This document shows positions 1 to 6,624 of a stretch of 8,985 bases of DNA, in pieces (the first letter of the stretch is position 1; each line of letters opens with the position of its first letter). This DNA comes from Verrucomicrobiota bacterium (GTDB taxonomy: Bacteria > Verrucomicrobiota > Verrucomicrobiia > Opitutales > Coraliomargaritaceae). Under the pieces are notes generated by a model. That model did no database searches. It saw nothing but the letters and a program-made list of their open reading frames with translations, and was not told the origin of the DNA. The translations under genes were made by a program, and so were the position numbers. Location of the stretch: positions 1-8,985 of the forward strand of contig JAQCDT010000044.1 in assembly GCA_027620575.1 (NCBI GenBank). Direction: 5' to 3'.

Positions 1-33
1 CCTAAAAAAACAATACACCTTCATTGAATACCA

Positions 34-52
34 AGTGAATCGTTCGTTCACT
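34..52 (-). terminator. Possible weak terminator hairpin after the desaturase gene
   Basis: Six-base inverted arms (AGTGAA at 34-39, TTCACT at 47-52) flank a 7-base loop, about 38 bases beyond the desaturase stop codon in its transcription direction. A T-run (forward A-run at 4-10) lies well downstream of the hairpin instead of directly after it, so this is not a classic intrinsic terminator. It is the only hairpin I see in this 3' flank. Confidence 0.3.
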
Positions 53-89
53 GTTTGTCGAGTATTTGTAATCGGATGAAGTAAGAAAA

Positions 90-1196
90 TTAGTGAGCGT
101 GTGCTAACTTAAATTTCTTTGTCGTTACTTGAGTCAACTGAATCCACTCATTCCATGTTTTGTTCAAGTGTTTTCTCAGTTGTTTGACTTCAAGTTCTAG
201 ATGTGCTTTCTGGGCCTCACTGACATTTTTTAGCTCTCTAATTTTGTTATTCAAATGGAGAGATGTGTCTTCGAATTGAGAAGAAAGGGTTTCGATTTTG
301 TGACGCCATTCAGATGCGATTTCATCGACTTCATGACTGAGTCTTTCTAAAATAATTTTACTATCCTTGAGAACTAATGATTTAAGTAGCACAACTGTGT
401 TCACTGAGCGTAGGTTTTTTGTGAAGCCAAATTTTGAACAAATCCAAATCAGCCACTTTGTAGGGTCAAAGTGATACCAACGAATGCCATTTCGGTAGTC
501 TGCGGCAAACGCGTGATGGTAGTTGTGGTAGCCTTCACCAAAGGTTAGCACCGCAAGGACCGCATTATCCACGGCTGAAATCTCTTTAGAGTAGGTTTTA
601 GAGCCAAAGGTGTGACACAGTGAATTGATGAACCATGTGCAGTGATGAACCATTGCCATACGAAGAAGGAAGCCGTAGAAGAAGGCAGCCATAGGATCTA
701 TAAAGAAACAAGCGACACCGATGATTAGCGTATTCACAATAATCGCTAAGGGGATATAGTACTTATCTTGAAACATAACTCGAGGGTTACGCATAAGGTC
801 AGGTACTAAGCTAGGATCAAATTTTCTTTCGTAGTCAAACAACCAAAGAATGTGTGCATACCAAAACCCTTTATCAATCGAGTAAGGGTCTTTTTCTGTA
901 TCCACATGATTGTGATGAAGCCTGTGATCAAAGCACCATTTAAGGGCGGACATTTCAAAGGCGAGTAAAGAAGTGAACAAAATGGTCCATTCATAAAATG
1001 GATTTGCGTTATACGATTTGTGGGAAAATAAGCGATGGTAACCAGCGGTGATAGAAACACCTCCAATAATGTAGGTCACAAGGAAAAACCAAAAAGCACC
1101 CCAAGAAAAGACTTCGATTGCAGTTGGAATGAGGGCAATGATTGCGATGTGGTACAGTGCCACAAAGATAAATATAGGCCAGTTACGAATTTTCAT
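90..1196 (-). CDS. Membrane acyl-CoA (delta-9 type) fatty acid desaturase with helical C-terminal extension
   Basis: A 368-residue di-iron integral membrane desaturase, expected to put a cis double bond into saturated fatty acyl chains and so adjust membrane fluidity. The three histidine boxes are intact: HRLFSH (54-59), HRLHH (91-95, within DHRLHHNH) and HNYHH (224-228, within EGYHNYHH). The family's Asn/His metal-site pair is seen in NSLCH (191-195). Hydrophobic segments at about 8-28, 32-50, 146-166 and 168-190 fit the usual four-helix layout. The catalytic core ends near residue 260. Residues about 275-355 form a charged, heptad-like helical tail (LERLSHEVDEIASEWRHKIE and onward). From memory, such tails also occur in desaturases of marine gammaproteobacteria, so exchange with that group is possible. 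The start is the ATG just before the conserved hydrophobic N-terminus; no Shine-Dalgarno precedes it. The gene is divergent from gap. The enzyme class is secure; the exact substrate (acyl-CoA or acyl-lipid) is not. Confidence 0.93.
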   Translation of the reverse strand: MKIRNWPIFIFVALYHIAIIALIPTAIEVFSWGAFWFFLVTYIIGGVSITAGYHRLFSHKSYNANPFYEWTILFTSLLAFEMSALKWCFDHRLHHNHVDTEKDPYSIDKGFWYAHILWLFDYERKFDPSLVPDLMRNPRVMFQDKYYIPLAIIVNTLIIGVACFFIDPMAAFFYGFLLRMAMVHHCTWFINSLCHTFGSKTYSKEISAVDNAVLAVLTFGEGYHNYHHAFAADYRNGIRWYHFDPTKWLIWICSKFGFTKNLRSVNTVVLLKSLVLKDSKIILERLSHEVDEIASEWRHKIETLSSQFEDTSLHLNNKIRELKNVSEAQKAHLELEVKQLRKHLNKTWNEWIQLTQVTTKKFKLAHAH

Positions 1197-1210
1197 ATGA
1201 TTTTTAATAG

Positions 1211-1240
1211 TTTATACATGCGATCCAGCTGAATCGTAAA
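1211..1240 (-). promoter_or_regulatory. Candidate promoter of the desaturase gene
   Basis: On the minus strand, TATAAA (1211-1216, five of six matches to the sigma-70 -10 box) lies 18 bases from TTTACG (1235-1240, four of six matches to the -35 box). Transcription would begin near 1204, leaving a leader of only about 8 bases before the ATG at 1196. That would make the mRNA nearly leaderless and fits the missing Shine-Dalgarno site. This is prediction by eye; promoter consensus in this lineage may differ. Confidence 0.35.
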
Positions 1241-1360
1241 CAACACGATTTTGAATTGAAACAGAAATGTTAAAAAATGCAAGGATGCAGAGAAATAATC
1301 ATTTATTCCCCAAATTTTTTGCCGTTCTTCTGTAATTTTCTTATTTTTCAGCTTTAACTC

Positions 1361-1388
1361 TTGCATTGTTAAGACAAGGCAATAATAC
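1361..1388 (+). promoter_or_regulatory. Candidate promoter of the gap operon
   Basis: TTGCAT (1361-1366) and TAATAC (1383-1388) are 16 bases apart and lie 37 bases or more before the gap start. The -35 match is fair, but the -10 match is poor (AATAAT at 1381-1386 fits better but leaves only 14 bases of spacing). It is offered because no better pair is visible in this short region. Confidence 0.25.
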
Positions 1389-1424
1389 ATTTTCTTTCTT
1401 TTTAATTACAAATTAATTACACAT

Positions 1425-2450
1425 ATGGCTACAAAAATAGGTATTAACGGGTTCGGCCGCATCGGTCGTTTAGTGTTTCGTTCATTAGTTGAGAAAGGAC
1501 TTCTTGGCTCAGAGATTGAGGTTGTTGCAATCAACGATCTTGTTCCTGCTGAGAATCTTGCTTACCTTTTGAAATACGATACAACACAAGGAAAATTTAA
1601 AGGCACAGTTGAAACTAAAGGAGACGATACTCTAGTGGTGAATGGTCACGAGATCAAAACATTAGCATTGAGAGCATCACCGTCTGAATTACCATGGAAA
1701 GAGCATGGTGTGGATATCGTTATCGAATCTACTGGTTTGTTTGTTCAAGATACGCTCGCTCAAGGGCATATTGAAGCAGGTGCTAAAAAAGTGATTATTT
1801 CAGCACCAGGTAAAGGTGATGGCGTGAAAACTGTAGTATTGGGAGTGAACGACGATACATTGACTTCCGAGGACGTGCTTATTTCTAACGCATCTTGCAC
1901 CACTAATTGCTTGGCTCCGATCACTAAGGTGATTCTTGAAAACTTTGGTATCGCAGAAGGACTTATGACAACAGTTCATAGTTACACTGCGACACAGAAA
2001 ACAGTCGATGGACCTTCACCTAAAGATATGAAAGGTGGCAGAACTGCAGCTTTGAATATCATTCCATCTTCAACCGGTGCAGCAAAAGCGGTAGGTCTAG
2101 TACTTCCAGAAGTTCAAGGTAAGCTAACAGGTATGGCTTTCCGTGTACCGACACCTACAGTTTCTGTGGTGGACTTAACAGTGAAAACAGAAAAGAGCAC
2201 TTCTTATGAAGAGATTTGCCAAAAAATGAAAGAAGCTTCTGAAGGTTCCCTTAAAGGTATTCTAGGATACACAGAGGACGAAGTTGTATCTTCTGATTTC
2301 ATTCATGACGAAGCGAGTTCTGTTTTTGATGCAGGGTCTGGTATCGGCTTAAGCGATACATTTTTCAAATTGGTTTCTTGGTATGACAACGAATGGGGTT
2401 ATTCAAACCGTGTGGTTGAATTACTTCAGAAAGTCAGCAAGTCTCTTTAA
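1425..2450 (+). CDS. gap: Glyceraldehyde-3-phosphate dehydrogenase, type I, NAD-dependent
   Basis: Cytosolic glycolytic enzyme that oxidises glyceraldehyde-3-phosphate with NAD and phosphate to 1,3-bisphosphoglycerate. The 341 residues match the usual family length. The N-terminal Rossmann fold shows GFGRIGR (9-15). Asp38 in AINDL is the residue position that normally favours NAD over NADP. The catalytic cysteine is Cys158 in ASCTTNC (156-162) and its partner base is His185 in TVHSYTATQ. Further family signatures are GGRTAALNIIPSSTGAAKA (204-222) and the C-terminal WYDNEWGYSNRV (319-330). The chosen ATG gives the standard MATKIGINGFGRIGR beginning and has no Shine-Dalgarno site. It heads a run of glycolytic genes and is separated from pgk by 95 bases holding a strong hairpin, which suggests gap is expressed at a different level from the downstream genes. 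Confidence 0.98.
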   Translation: MATKIGINGFGRIGRLVFRSLVEKGLLGSEIEVVAINDLVPAENLAYLLKYDTTQGKFKGTVETKGDDTLVVNGHEIKTLALRASPSELPWKEHGVDIVIESTGLFVQDTLAQGHIEAGAKKVIISAPGKGDGVKTVVLGVNDDTLTSEDVLISNASCTTNCLAPITKVILENFGIAEGLMTTVHSYTATQKTVDGPSPKDMKGGRTAALNIIPSSTGAAKAVGLVLPEVQGKLTGMAFRVPTPTVSVVDLTVKTEKSTSYEEICQKMKEASEGSLKGILGYTEDEVVSSDFIHDEASSVFDAGSGIGLSDTFFKLVSWYDNEWGYSNRVVELLQKVSKSL

Positions 2451-2469
2451 TTTTAAGACACTTTAATCT

Positions 2470-2510
2470 AACAGTGCATCGCAGTAATTAGATTATCGCG
2501 ATGCACTGTT
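2470..2510 (+). terminator. Strong hairpin with T-rich tail between gap and pgk (terminator or attenuator)
   Basis: A perfect 13-bp inverted repeat (AACAGTGCATCGC at 2470-2482, GCGATGCACTGTT at 2498-2510) is followed at once by TTCTTTTCT. The 15-base centre can pair further: after an A-C mismatch and a G-U pair, TAAT (2485-2488) pairs with ATTA (2492-2495) around a 3-base loop, so nearly the whole 41 bases folds. It lies 19 bases after the gap stop codon. The form fits an intrinsic terminator, probably partial because pgk and tpiA follow on the same strand. An mRNA-stabilising 3' end for gap is also possible. Confidence 0.8.
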
Positions 2511-2545
2511 TTCTTTTCTAACCTTTTGTTATATTTTCTTTTATC

Positions 2546-3742
2546 ATGTCTATTCAAACTATTAAAGATGTAGATCTGTCAGGCAAACGTGTGCTTGTAC
2601 GATGTGACTTTAATGTGCCATTGAAAAATGGTGTCATCACCGACGATTCACGAATTGATGCAGCGATTCCTACGATCCAGCATTTAGTCGATCAATCGGC
2701 TCGTGTTATTCTTTGCAGTCACTTAGGTCGTCCTAAAGGCCAGCAGGTTGCAGAGATGAGTTTAGCACCTGTAGCAGAAGCACTCTCAAGCAAAATGAAG
2801 CTTCCGGTAACCTTTATCGAAGATTGCATCGGTCCAGAGGTTGAGGCAGAAGTGGCAAAGATTGGAGAAGGGGAAATTGCACTCTTAGAAAATGTACGTT
2901 TTTATGCGGCTGAAGAAGCGAATGGACTCGATTTTGCCGCATCCCTAGCTGAATTGGCAGATGCCTATGTGAATGATGCGTTTGGAACTGCACATCGTGC
3001 CCATGCGTCCACACACGGAGTGACTCAGCACCTATCTCCCTGTGTGAGTGGATTCTTGATTGAAAAAGAATTAGCGTACCTCGGTGAAAAGACAGCGAAT
3101 CCTGAGCGACCTTTTACAGTGATTCTTGGAGGTGCAAAAGTATCCGATAAGATTCAAGTGATTGATGCATTGCTAGAAAAAGCCGACACAATTATTATTG
3201 GTGGAGCGATGGCTTACACATTTGCTTTAGCAGAAGGAAGAAGCATAGGAGAATCCTTAAGTGAGCCAGATTACGTCGAGACAGCGAAGGCTGCCTTGGA
3301 AAAAGCAAAAGCTAAGGGAGTCCGGTTTATTTTACCTTTAGATAATCTTGCAGTGAAAGATTTAGATTTCGGTGCTGGTTCATTCAGTGATTCCAAATAC
3401 TTCGAAGGCAATATAGAAGATGGCTGGGAAGGTGTGGACATTGGTCCAAAGAGCATCGCTCTCTTTAAAGAGGTTGTCGCTTCTGCAAAGACTGTTTTGT
3501 GGAATGGGCCTATGGGCATATTTGAAATTGATGCCTGCAATAAGGGAACATTTGCGGTTGCAGAAACCGTTGCTGGTAGCGATGGAATTTCCATCATTGG
3601 TGGCGGTGATTCGGTTAAAGCGATAAAGATGTCTGGATTTTCTGATTCGGTTACATTTATGAGTACGGGTGGCGGAGCCTCTCTTGAATTTTTAGAAGGT
3701 AAAGTATTGCCTGGAGTCGATGCTTTAGATAAAAAAGCATAA
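2546..3742 (+). CDS. pgk: Phosphoglycerate kinase
   Basis: Transfers the acyl phosphate of 1,3-bisphosphoglycerate to ADP, giving 3-phosphoglycerate and ATP; it uses the product of the gap enzyme encoded just upstream. The 398 residues match the bacterial monomeric form. The N-terminal substrate domain carries RCDFNVP (19-25), SHLGRPKG (58-65), ENVRF (115-119) and DAFGTAHRAHAS (144-155). The C-terminal nucleotide domain carries GGAKVSDK (195-202), WNGPMGIFE (319-327), GGGDS (352-356) and STGGGASLEFLEGK (373-386). The start is the ATG placed normally before the first strand (VLVRCDFNVP). The 20 bases before it are T-rich with no Shine-Dalgarno. tpiA follows after 24 bases, so the two are very likely cotranscribed. 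Expression probably depends on readthrough of the hairpin at 2470-2510 or on an unrecognised promoter after it. Confidence 0.98.
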   Translation: MSIQTIKDVDLSGKRVLVRCDFNVPLKNGVITDDSRIDAAIPTIQHLVDQSARVILCSHLGRPKGQQVAEMSLAPVAEALSSKMKLPVTFIEDCIGPEVEAEVAKIGEGEIALLENVRFYAAEEANGLDFAASLAELADAYVNDAFGTAHRAHASTHGVTQHLSPCVSGFLIEKELAYLGEKTANPERPFTVILGGAKVSDKIQVIDALLEKADTIIIGGAMAYTFALAEGRSIGESLSEPDYVETAKAALEKAKAKGVRFILPLDNLAVKDLDFGAGSFSDSKYFEGNIEDGWEGVDIGPKSIALFKEVVASAKTVLWNGPMGIFEIDACNKGTFAVAETVAGSDGISIIGGGDSVKAIKMSGFSDSVTFMSTGGGASLEFLEGKVLPGVDALDKKA

Positions 3743-3766
3743 TAACAAAACAATTTATTTATTGAT

Positions 3767-4546
3767 ATGAGTACATTAGCACGAAAATTATTAATCGCTG
3801 GAAACTGGAAGATGAACTTGAATGCATCTGAAGCTTCAGAATTGGCGGAAAGTGTGGTGAATCAAGTAGGCACACAAATGGAAGTCGCTGTTTGCGTATG
3901 CCCGACCTACACATCTTTGGAAACGGTTTCCCAAAAAGTGGTTAATTCTAACATTGCTTTGGGCGCTCAAAATATGCACCACGAAAATTCAGGTGCTTAC
4001 ACTGGAGAAATTTCGGCAGAGATGCTTCGTCATTTGTTTGTCAGTTTTGTCATCTTAGGGCACAGTGAGCGTCGTCAGTATTTTGGTGAAACAGACAGTG
4101 ATGTGAACAAGAAAGCATTGGCCGCTTTGGAGGCTAGCTTGAAGCCGATTGTTTGCGTTGGAGAATCTTTAGAAGAACGTGAGTCTGGACAGCTAGAAAG
4201 TGTTATTGAATCACAAATCAAAGGAGCGCTACAAAACGTACGTCCAAATCATGCCGATCAATTGGTCATTGCATATGAGCCAATCTGGGCGATCGGTACA
4301 GGTAAGACAGCAACTCCTGAAGATGCAGAAGCCGTTCACGCGTTTATTCGTAAATTGCTTGTAGAGCTACTCGGTGCAGAAGCCGCAGGAAAAATTCGTA
4401 TCCTTTATGGAGGTTCAATGAAGCCTGAAAATGCTGAAGAATTATTAGCCCAAGAAAACATTGATGGTGGACTGATTGGTGGTGCTTCATTAAAAGCACA
4501 TGCCTTCACTTCAATCGTTGAGAGTGCGATTAAATTAGCCTCTTAA
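3767..4546 (+). CDS. tpiA: Triosephosphate isomerase
   Basis: Interconverts dihydroxyacetone phosphate and glyceraldehyde-3-phosphate in the cytosol, supplying substrate for the gap product. It is a TIM barrel of 259 residues, slightly longer than the usual 250 because of a few extra N-terminal residues before the first strand. Catalytic residues are in place: Asn13 and Lys15 in GNWKMN (12-17), His99 in ILGHSERR (96-103), and Glu171 in AYEPIWAIGTGKTA (169-182), which includes the mobile phosphate-gripping loop. Phosphate-binding YGGSMKPENA (214-223) and GGLIGGASL (234-242) complete the site. No Shine-Dalgarno precedes the ATG (leader AATTTATTTATTGAT). It sits 24 bases after pgk and 20 bases before trmL, on the same strand with no terminator between, so it is likely the third gene of one operon. 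Confidence 0.98.
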   Translation: MSTLARKLLIAGNWKMNLNASEASELAESVVNQVGTQMEVAVCVCPTYTSLETVSQKVVNSNIALGAQNMHHENSGAYTGEISAEMLRHLFVSFVILGHSERRQYFGETDSDVNKKALAALEASLKPIVCVGESLEERESGQLESVIESQIKGALQNVRPNHADQLVIAYEPIWAIGTGKTATPEDAEAVHAFIRKLLVELLGAEAAGKIRILYGGSMKPENAEELLAQENIDGGLIGGASLKAHAFTSIVESAIKLAS

Positions 4547-4566
4547 TTCGGTGTTTCATTTGTTCG

Positions 4567-5022
4567 ATGCTTCACATCGTACTCTATAATCCTGAAATCC
4601 CTCAGAACACGGGCAATATTGGGCGACTCTGTGCGGTCTCCAATATACGTTTGCATCTAATTCGCCCACTCGGCTTCACCATCACGGATCGTTATTTAAA
4701 ACGCAGTGGAATGGATTATTGGGAATCTTTAGATAAACACATCCACGATGATTGGGAGAGTTTTTTAAAGAGCGAATATGCACCTAAGCAATTATGGCTC
4801 TTCACCACAAAATCCGATAGAATTTACTGGGAGGCACAATTTGAAGACGAAGCAGGGCTGGTCTTCGGGAGTGAAGGATTCGGTGTGCCTGATTGGTTGC
4901 ACGAACAATTATCCGAATATAGGGTAACGATCCCACACGCCAATAAAGAAATGCGATCCCTAAATTTGGCTACTTCTGTTGGCATCGGTGCCTTTGAAGC
5001 CTTGCGTCAAATCAGTGTTTGA
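4567..5022 (+). CDS. trmL: tRNA (cytidine(34)-2'-O)-methyltransferase, SPOUT family
   Basis: Predicted S-adenosylmethionine-dependent enzyme that 2'-O-methylates the wobble base of tRNA-Leu isoacceptors (TrmL/YibK group). The 151 residues match this minimal single-domain SPOUT class; the E. coli protein is about the same size. Signatures are NPEIPQNTGNIGR (8-20), the central GSEGFGVP (101-108), and the knot region IPHANKEMRSLNLATSVGIG (122-141), which forms the cofactor-binding trefoil knot. The ATG gives the usual MLxIVLYxPEIPxNTGN opening; no Shine-Dalgarno is seen. It lies 20 bases after tpiA and is probably transcribed with the glycolytic genes without sharing their role. Its last 16 bases overlap the 3' end of the oppositely oriented waaA, so its transcripts must end inside that gene. 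Confidence 0.93.
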   Translation: MLHIVLYNPEIPQNTGNIGRLCAVSNIRLHLIRPLGFTITDRYLKRSGMDYWESLDKHIHDDWESFLKSEYAPKQLWLFTTKSDRIYWEAQFEDEAGLVFGSEGFGVPDWLHEQLSEYRVTIPHANKEMRSLNLATSVGIGAFEALRQISV

Positions 5023-6329
5023 AGAATCGCATCTCCTATCTCTGAGATGATTCCTTTGTTGGCTTCATGCCAACTCAAGCCCGCTTCTTGCATCTGAGTT
5101 CGAGCTGGTGAATCTTTGGCTAATCGAAGGATTTGTTCATTCAACTCACTTTGTGAAGTGACGCATTGGGCTGCTCCAATCTCAATCAGTTCATCACTAA
5201 TTGTTTTAAAATTAGACATATTCGGACCCATAAGAATCGGAATTCCTTGGGCGGCTGCTTCAATAGGCGTTTGCCCACCCACATTCGGAGGCATACTCTT
5301 TCCGATAAAGGCGAGATCGGCAAGTTTGAGCAAATGCACTAAATTACCTGTCGTATCTGAAAAGAAGATGGCTTGAGAGGATTCGTCATTCGATGAGTCA
5401 TCATTGCCAGATTCTCCATTGGCGGAAGTCCATGGAAGTGCCTGTTCTTTTAAAAGTTTTTGAATTTCACCTCGGCGTTCTACATGCCTAGGTACCAAAA
5501 TTAATAGGCAAGGGATACCCGCATCATGGCAATGCTTTTGAGCCTTAAGTAAGAGAGTTTCTTCGCCCGGCCAAGTCGATGCACCCATCAAGATAAACCG
5601 AGTGTCAGCGGAGACATCCTTTCGCGCAAAGCCCAAGGCCTCCAACGCAGCATCTTTTTCTAACGAAGATAGGGCAGCACCAAAATCCACATCCAATTTA
5701 ATATTTCCCATTGTATTTTCGGGTTGAGCGCCTAGTGCAGAATAGCGTTCGTAATCAATGTGTGTCGCACAATAGATCGCCTGTATTTTATCGACTAAAA
5801 AACGAGCCATAAAAGGAAACCGCTTGAGCCTTGCATAGGAGCGATTTGACAAACGAGCATTGATGAGGAAAACAGGTACGCCTTTTTTCGATGCTTGATG
5901 TAAATGCTCCGGCCATAATTCACTTTCAGTCAAAATAGCCACATCAGGTTGAATTCTCGACCAAGCCAAAGCAGAGCATGCCCAAAAATCCATCGGAAAT
6001 AAACCAATCCCAGAGGTGCAATTCGCATAACGTTTTTTCGCTTCTTTGTAGCCTGTACTTGTTGTTGTCGTCAGAATGATTTCAATATCCGCCGAATCGT
6101 GAAGCTTTTTGATTAATGGCTCTATGGCTAAGACTTCGCCCACACTCACCGCTTGTATCCAAATCCTTTTTCGTCCACCATCAGTTGATGAGCGAGGTAT
6201 TTTTGGAAAAAATCCAAAATACTGAGACCATTGGCCGATATTTTTGTCACGACGCAATTTACGGCGCAGATAAAAAGGAGCGGAAAGAAGAAACAGTGGT
6301 ATAAAAAATAATCTATAAAAAAAGATCAT
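5007..6329 (-). CDS. waaA: 3-deoxy-D-manno-octulosonic acid (Kdo) transferase
   Basis: Glycosyltransferase (GT30, GT-B fold) that adds Kdo from CMP-Kdo to the lipid A precursor at the inner face of the cytoplasmic membrane. The 440 residues match the family. An N-terminal hydrophobic anchor spans about 1-20, followed by a basic stretch (LRRKLRRDK). Family motifs are AVSVGEV (60-66, with Glu65 as the likely catalytic base), TESELWP (134-140), INARLSNRSYARL (156-168), GNIKLD (208-213), GASTWPGEE (249-257), LVPRHVERR (278-286) and DTTGNL (325-330). The C-terminal block has GGQTPIEAAAQGIPILMGP (351-369), where many homologues read GGHNPLEP. A Ser/Asn/Asp-rich loop (about 302-318) looks like an added low-complexity insertion. 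The ATG at 6327-6329 has no Shine-Dalgarno; a small GGCT/AGCC hairpin (6337-6347) lies just before it. How many Kdo residues it adds cannot be told from sequence. Confidence 0.94.
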   Translation of the reverse strand: MIFFYRLFFIPLFLLSAPFYLRRKLRRDKNIGQWSQYFGFFPKIPRSSTDGGRKRIWIQAVSVGEVLAIEPLIKKLHDSADIEIILTTTTSTGYKEAKKRYANCTSGIGLFPMDFWACSALAWSRIQPDVAILTESELWPEHLHQASKKGVPVFLINARLSNRSYARLKRFPFMARFLVDKIQAIYCATHIDYERYSALGAQPENTMGNIKLDVDFGAALSSLEKDAALEALGFARKDVSADTRFILMGASTWPGEETLLLKAQKHCHDAGIPCLLILVPRHVERRGEIQKLLKEQALPWTSANGESGNDDSSNDESSQAIFFSDTTGNLVHLLKLADLAFIGKSMPPNVGGQTPIEAAAQGIPILMGPNMSNFKTISDELIEIGAAQCVTSQSELNEQILRLAKDSPARTQMQEAGLSWHEANKGIISEIGDAILQTLI

Positions 6330-6511
6330 AGCAAACGGCTTTTAGCCATAGAATGCATCTTCTTTTATTCACCAATTTTTCCAAGTGTTTTTTTACAAAC
6401 TTAGAGAGCATGAATCCGTAAGAATCCGTGTTTATTGCTTGAACTCTTTTCCCAAGACAATTTAAGTAGAAATCTTACGCCAAGAGAAAAGCATATTAAT
6501 AAGTGCCCATA
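6330..6511. other. Intergenic region between waaA and tRNA-Ser
   Basis: This 182-base stretch separates the leftward waaA from the rightward tRNA and must hold both promoters. TATTAAT (6494-6500) about a dozen bases before the tRNA is a plausible -10 box, but no convincing -35 element is spaced from it. For waaA, TTGTCT and CAATAA read on the minus strand are 17 bases apart but match weakly. The one clear structure is the short direct repeat listed separately. No small gene is evident. Confidence 0.45.
6412..6429. repeat. Direct repeat of GAATCCGT with 10-bp period
   Basis: GAATCCGT occurs at 6412-6419 and again at 6422-6429, separated by AA. The 10-bp period would put both copies on the same face of the DNA helix. 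It lies about 83 bases before the waaA start and 83 bases before the tRNA, within the region that should hold their promoters. It could be a regulator binding site, but two copies of 8 bases may be chance. Confidence 0.45.
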
Positions 6512-6601
<90 letters not shown>

Positions 6602-6624
6602 TTTTATTTTGAATGATGGCTCGG

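Larger units (their letters stand above)
1197..1424. promoter_or_regulatory. Divergent intergenic region between the desaturase gene and gap
   Basis: This 228-base AT-rich stretch must contain the promoters for the leftward desaturase gene and the rightward glycolytic genes. I see no recognisable riboswitch, tRNA or strong palindrome. The last 35 bases before gap are pyrimidine- and T-rich (TTTCTTTCTTTTTAATTACA) with no ribosome-binding site. A weak open frame lies on the minus strand at 1193-1390; it is treated as doubtful and discussed in the findings. Confidence 0.55.

Noticed and set aside
1035..1232. Plus-strand open frame opposite the desaturase N-terminus
   Set aside because: It overlaps a well-supported gene on the other strand and has no recognisable motif.
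3271..3753. A 160-codon open frame antisense to pgk
   Set aside because: It lies wholly over a certain pgk gene, its translation is Ser/Pro/Ala-rich as expected for the complement of such coding sequence, and no family motif is seen.
1425..5022. A new multi-gene system in the gap-to-trmL block
   Set aside because: All four genes are well-known housekeeping families with intact active sites, and gap-pgk-tpiA clustering is common in bacteria.
6337..6347. GGCT/AGCC mini-hairpin just upstream of the waaA start as a translational switch
   Set aside because: A 4-bp stem is too short to claim regulation and no ligand- or protein-binding motif accompanies it.
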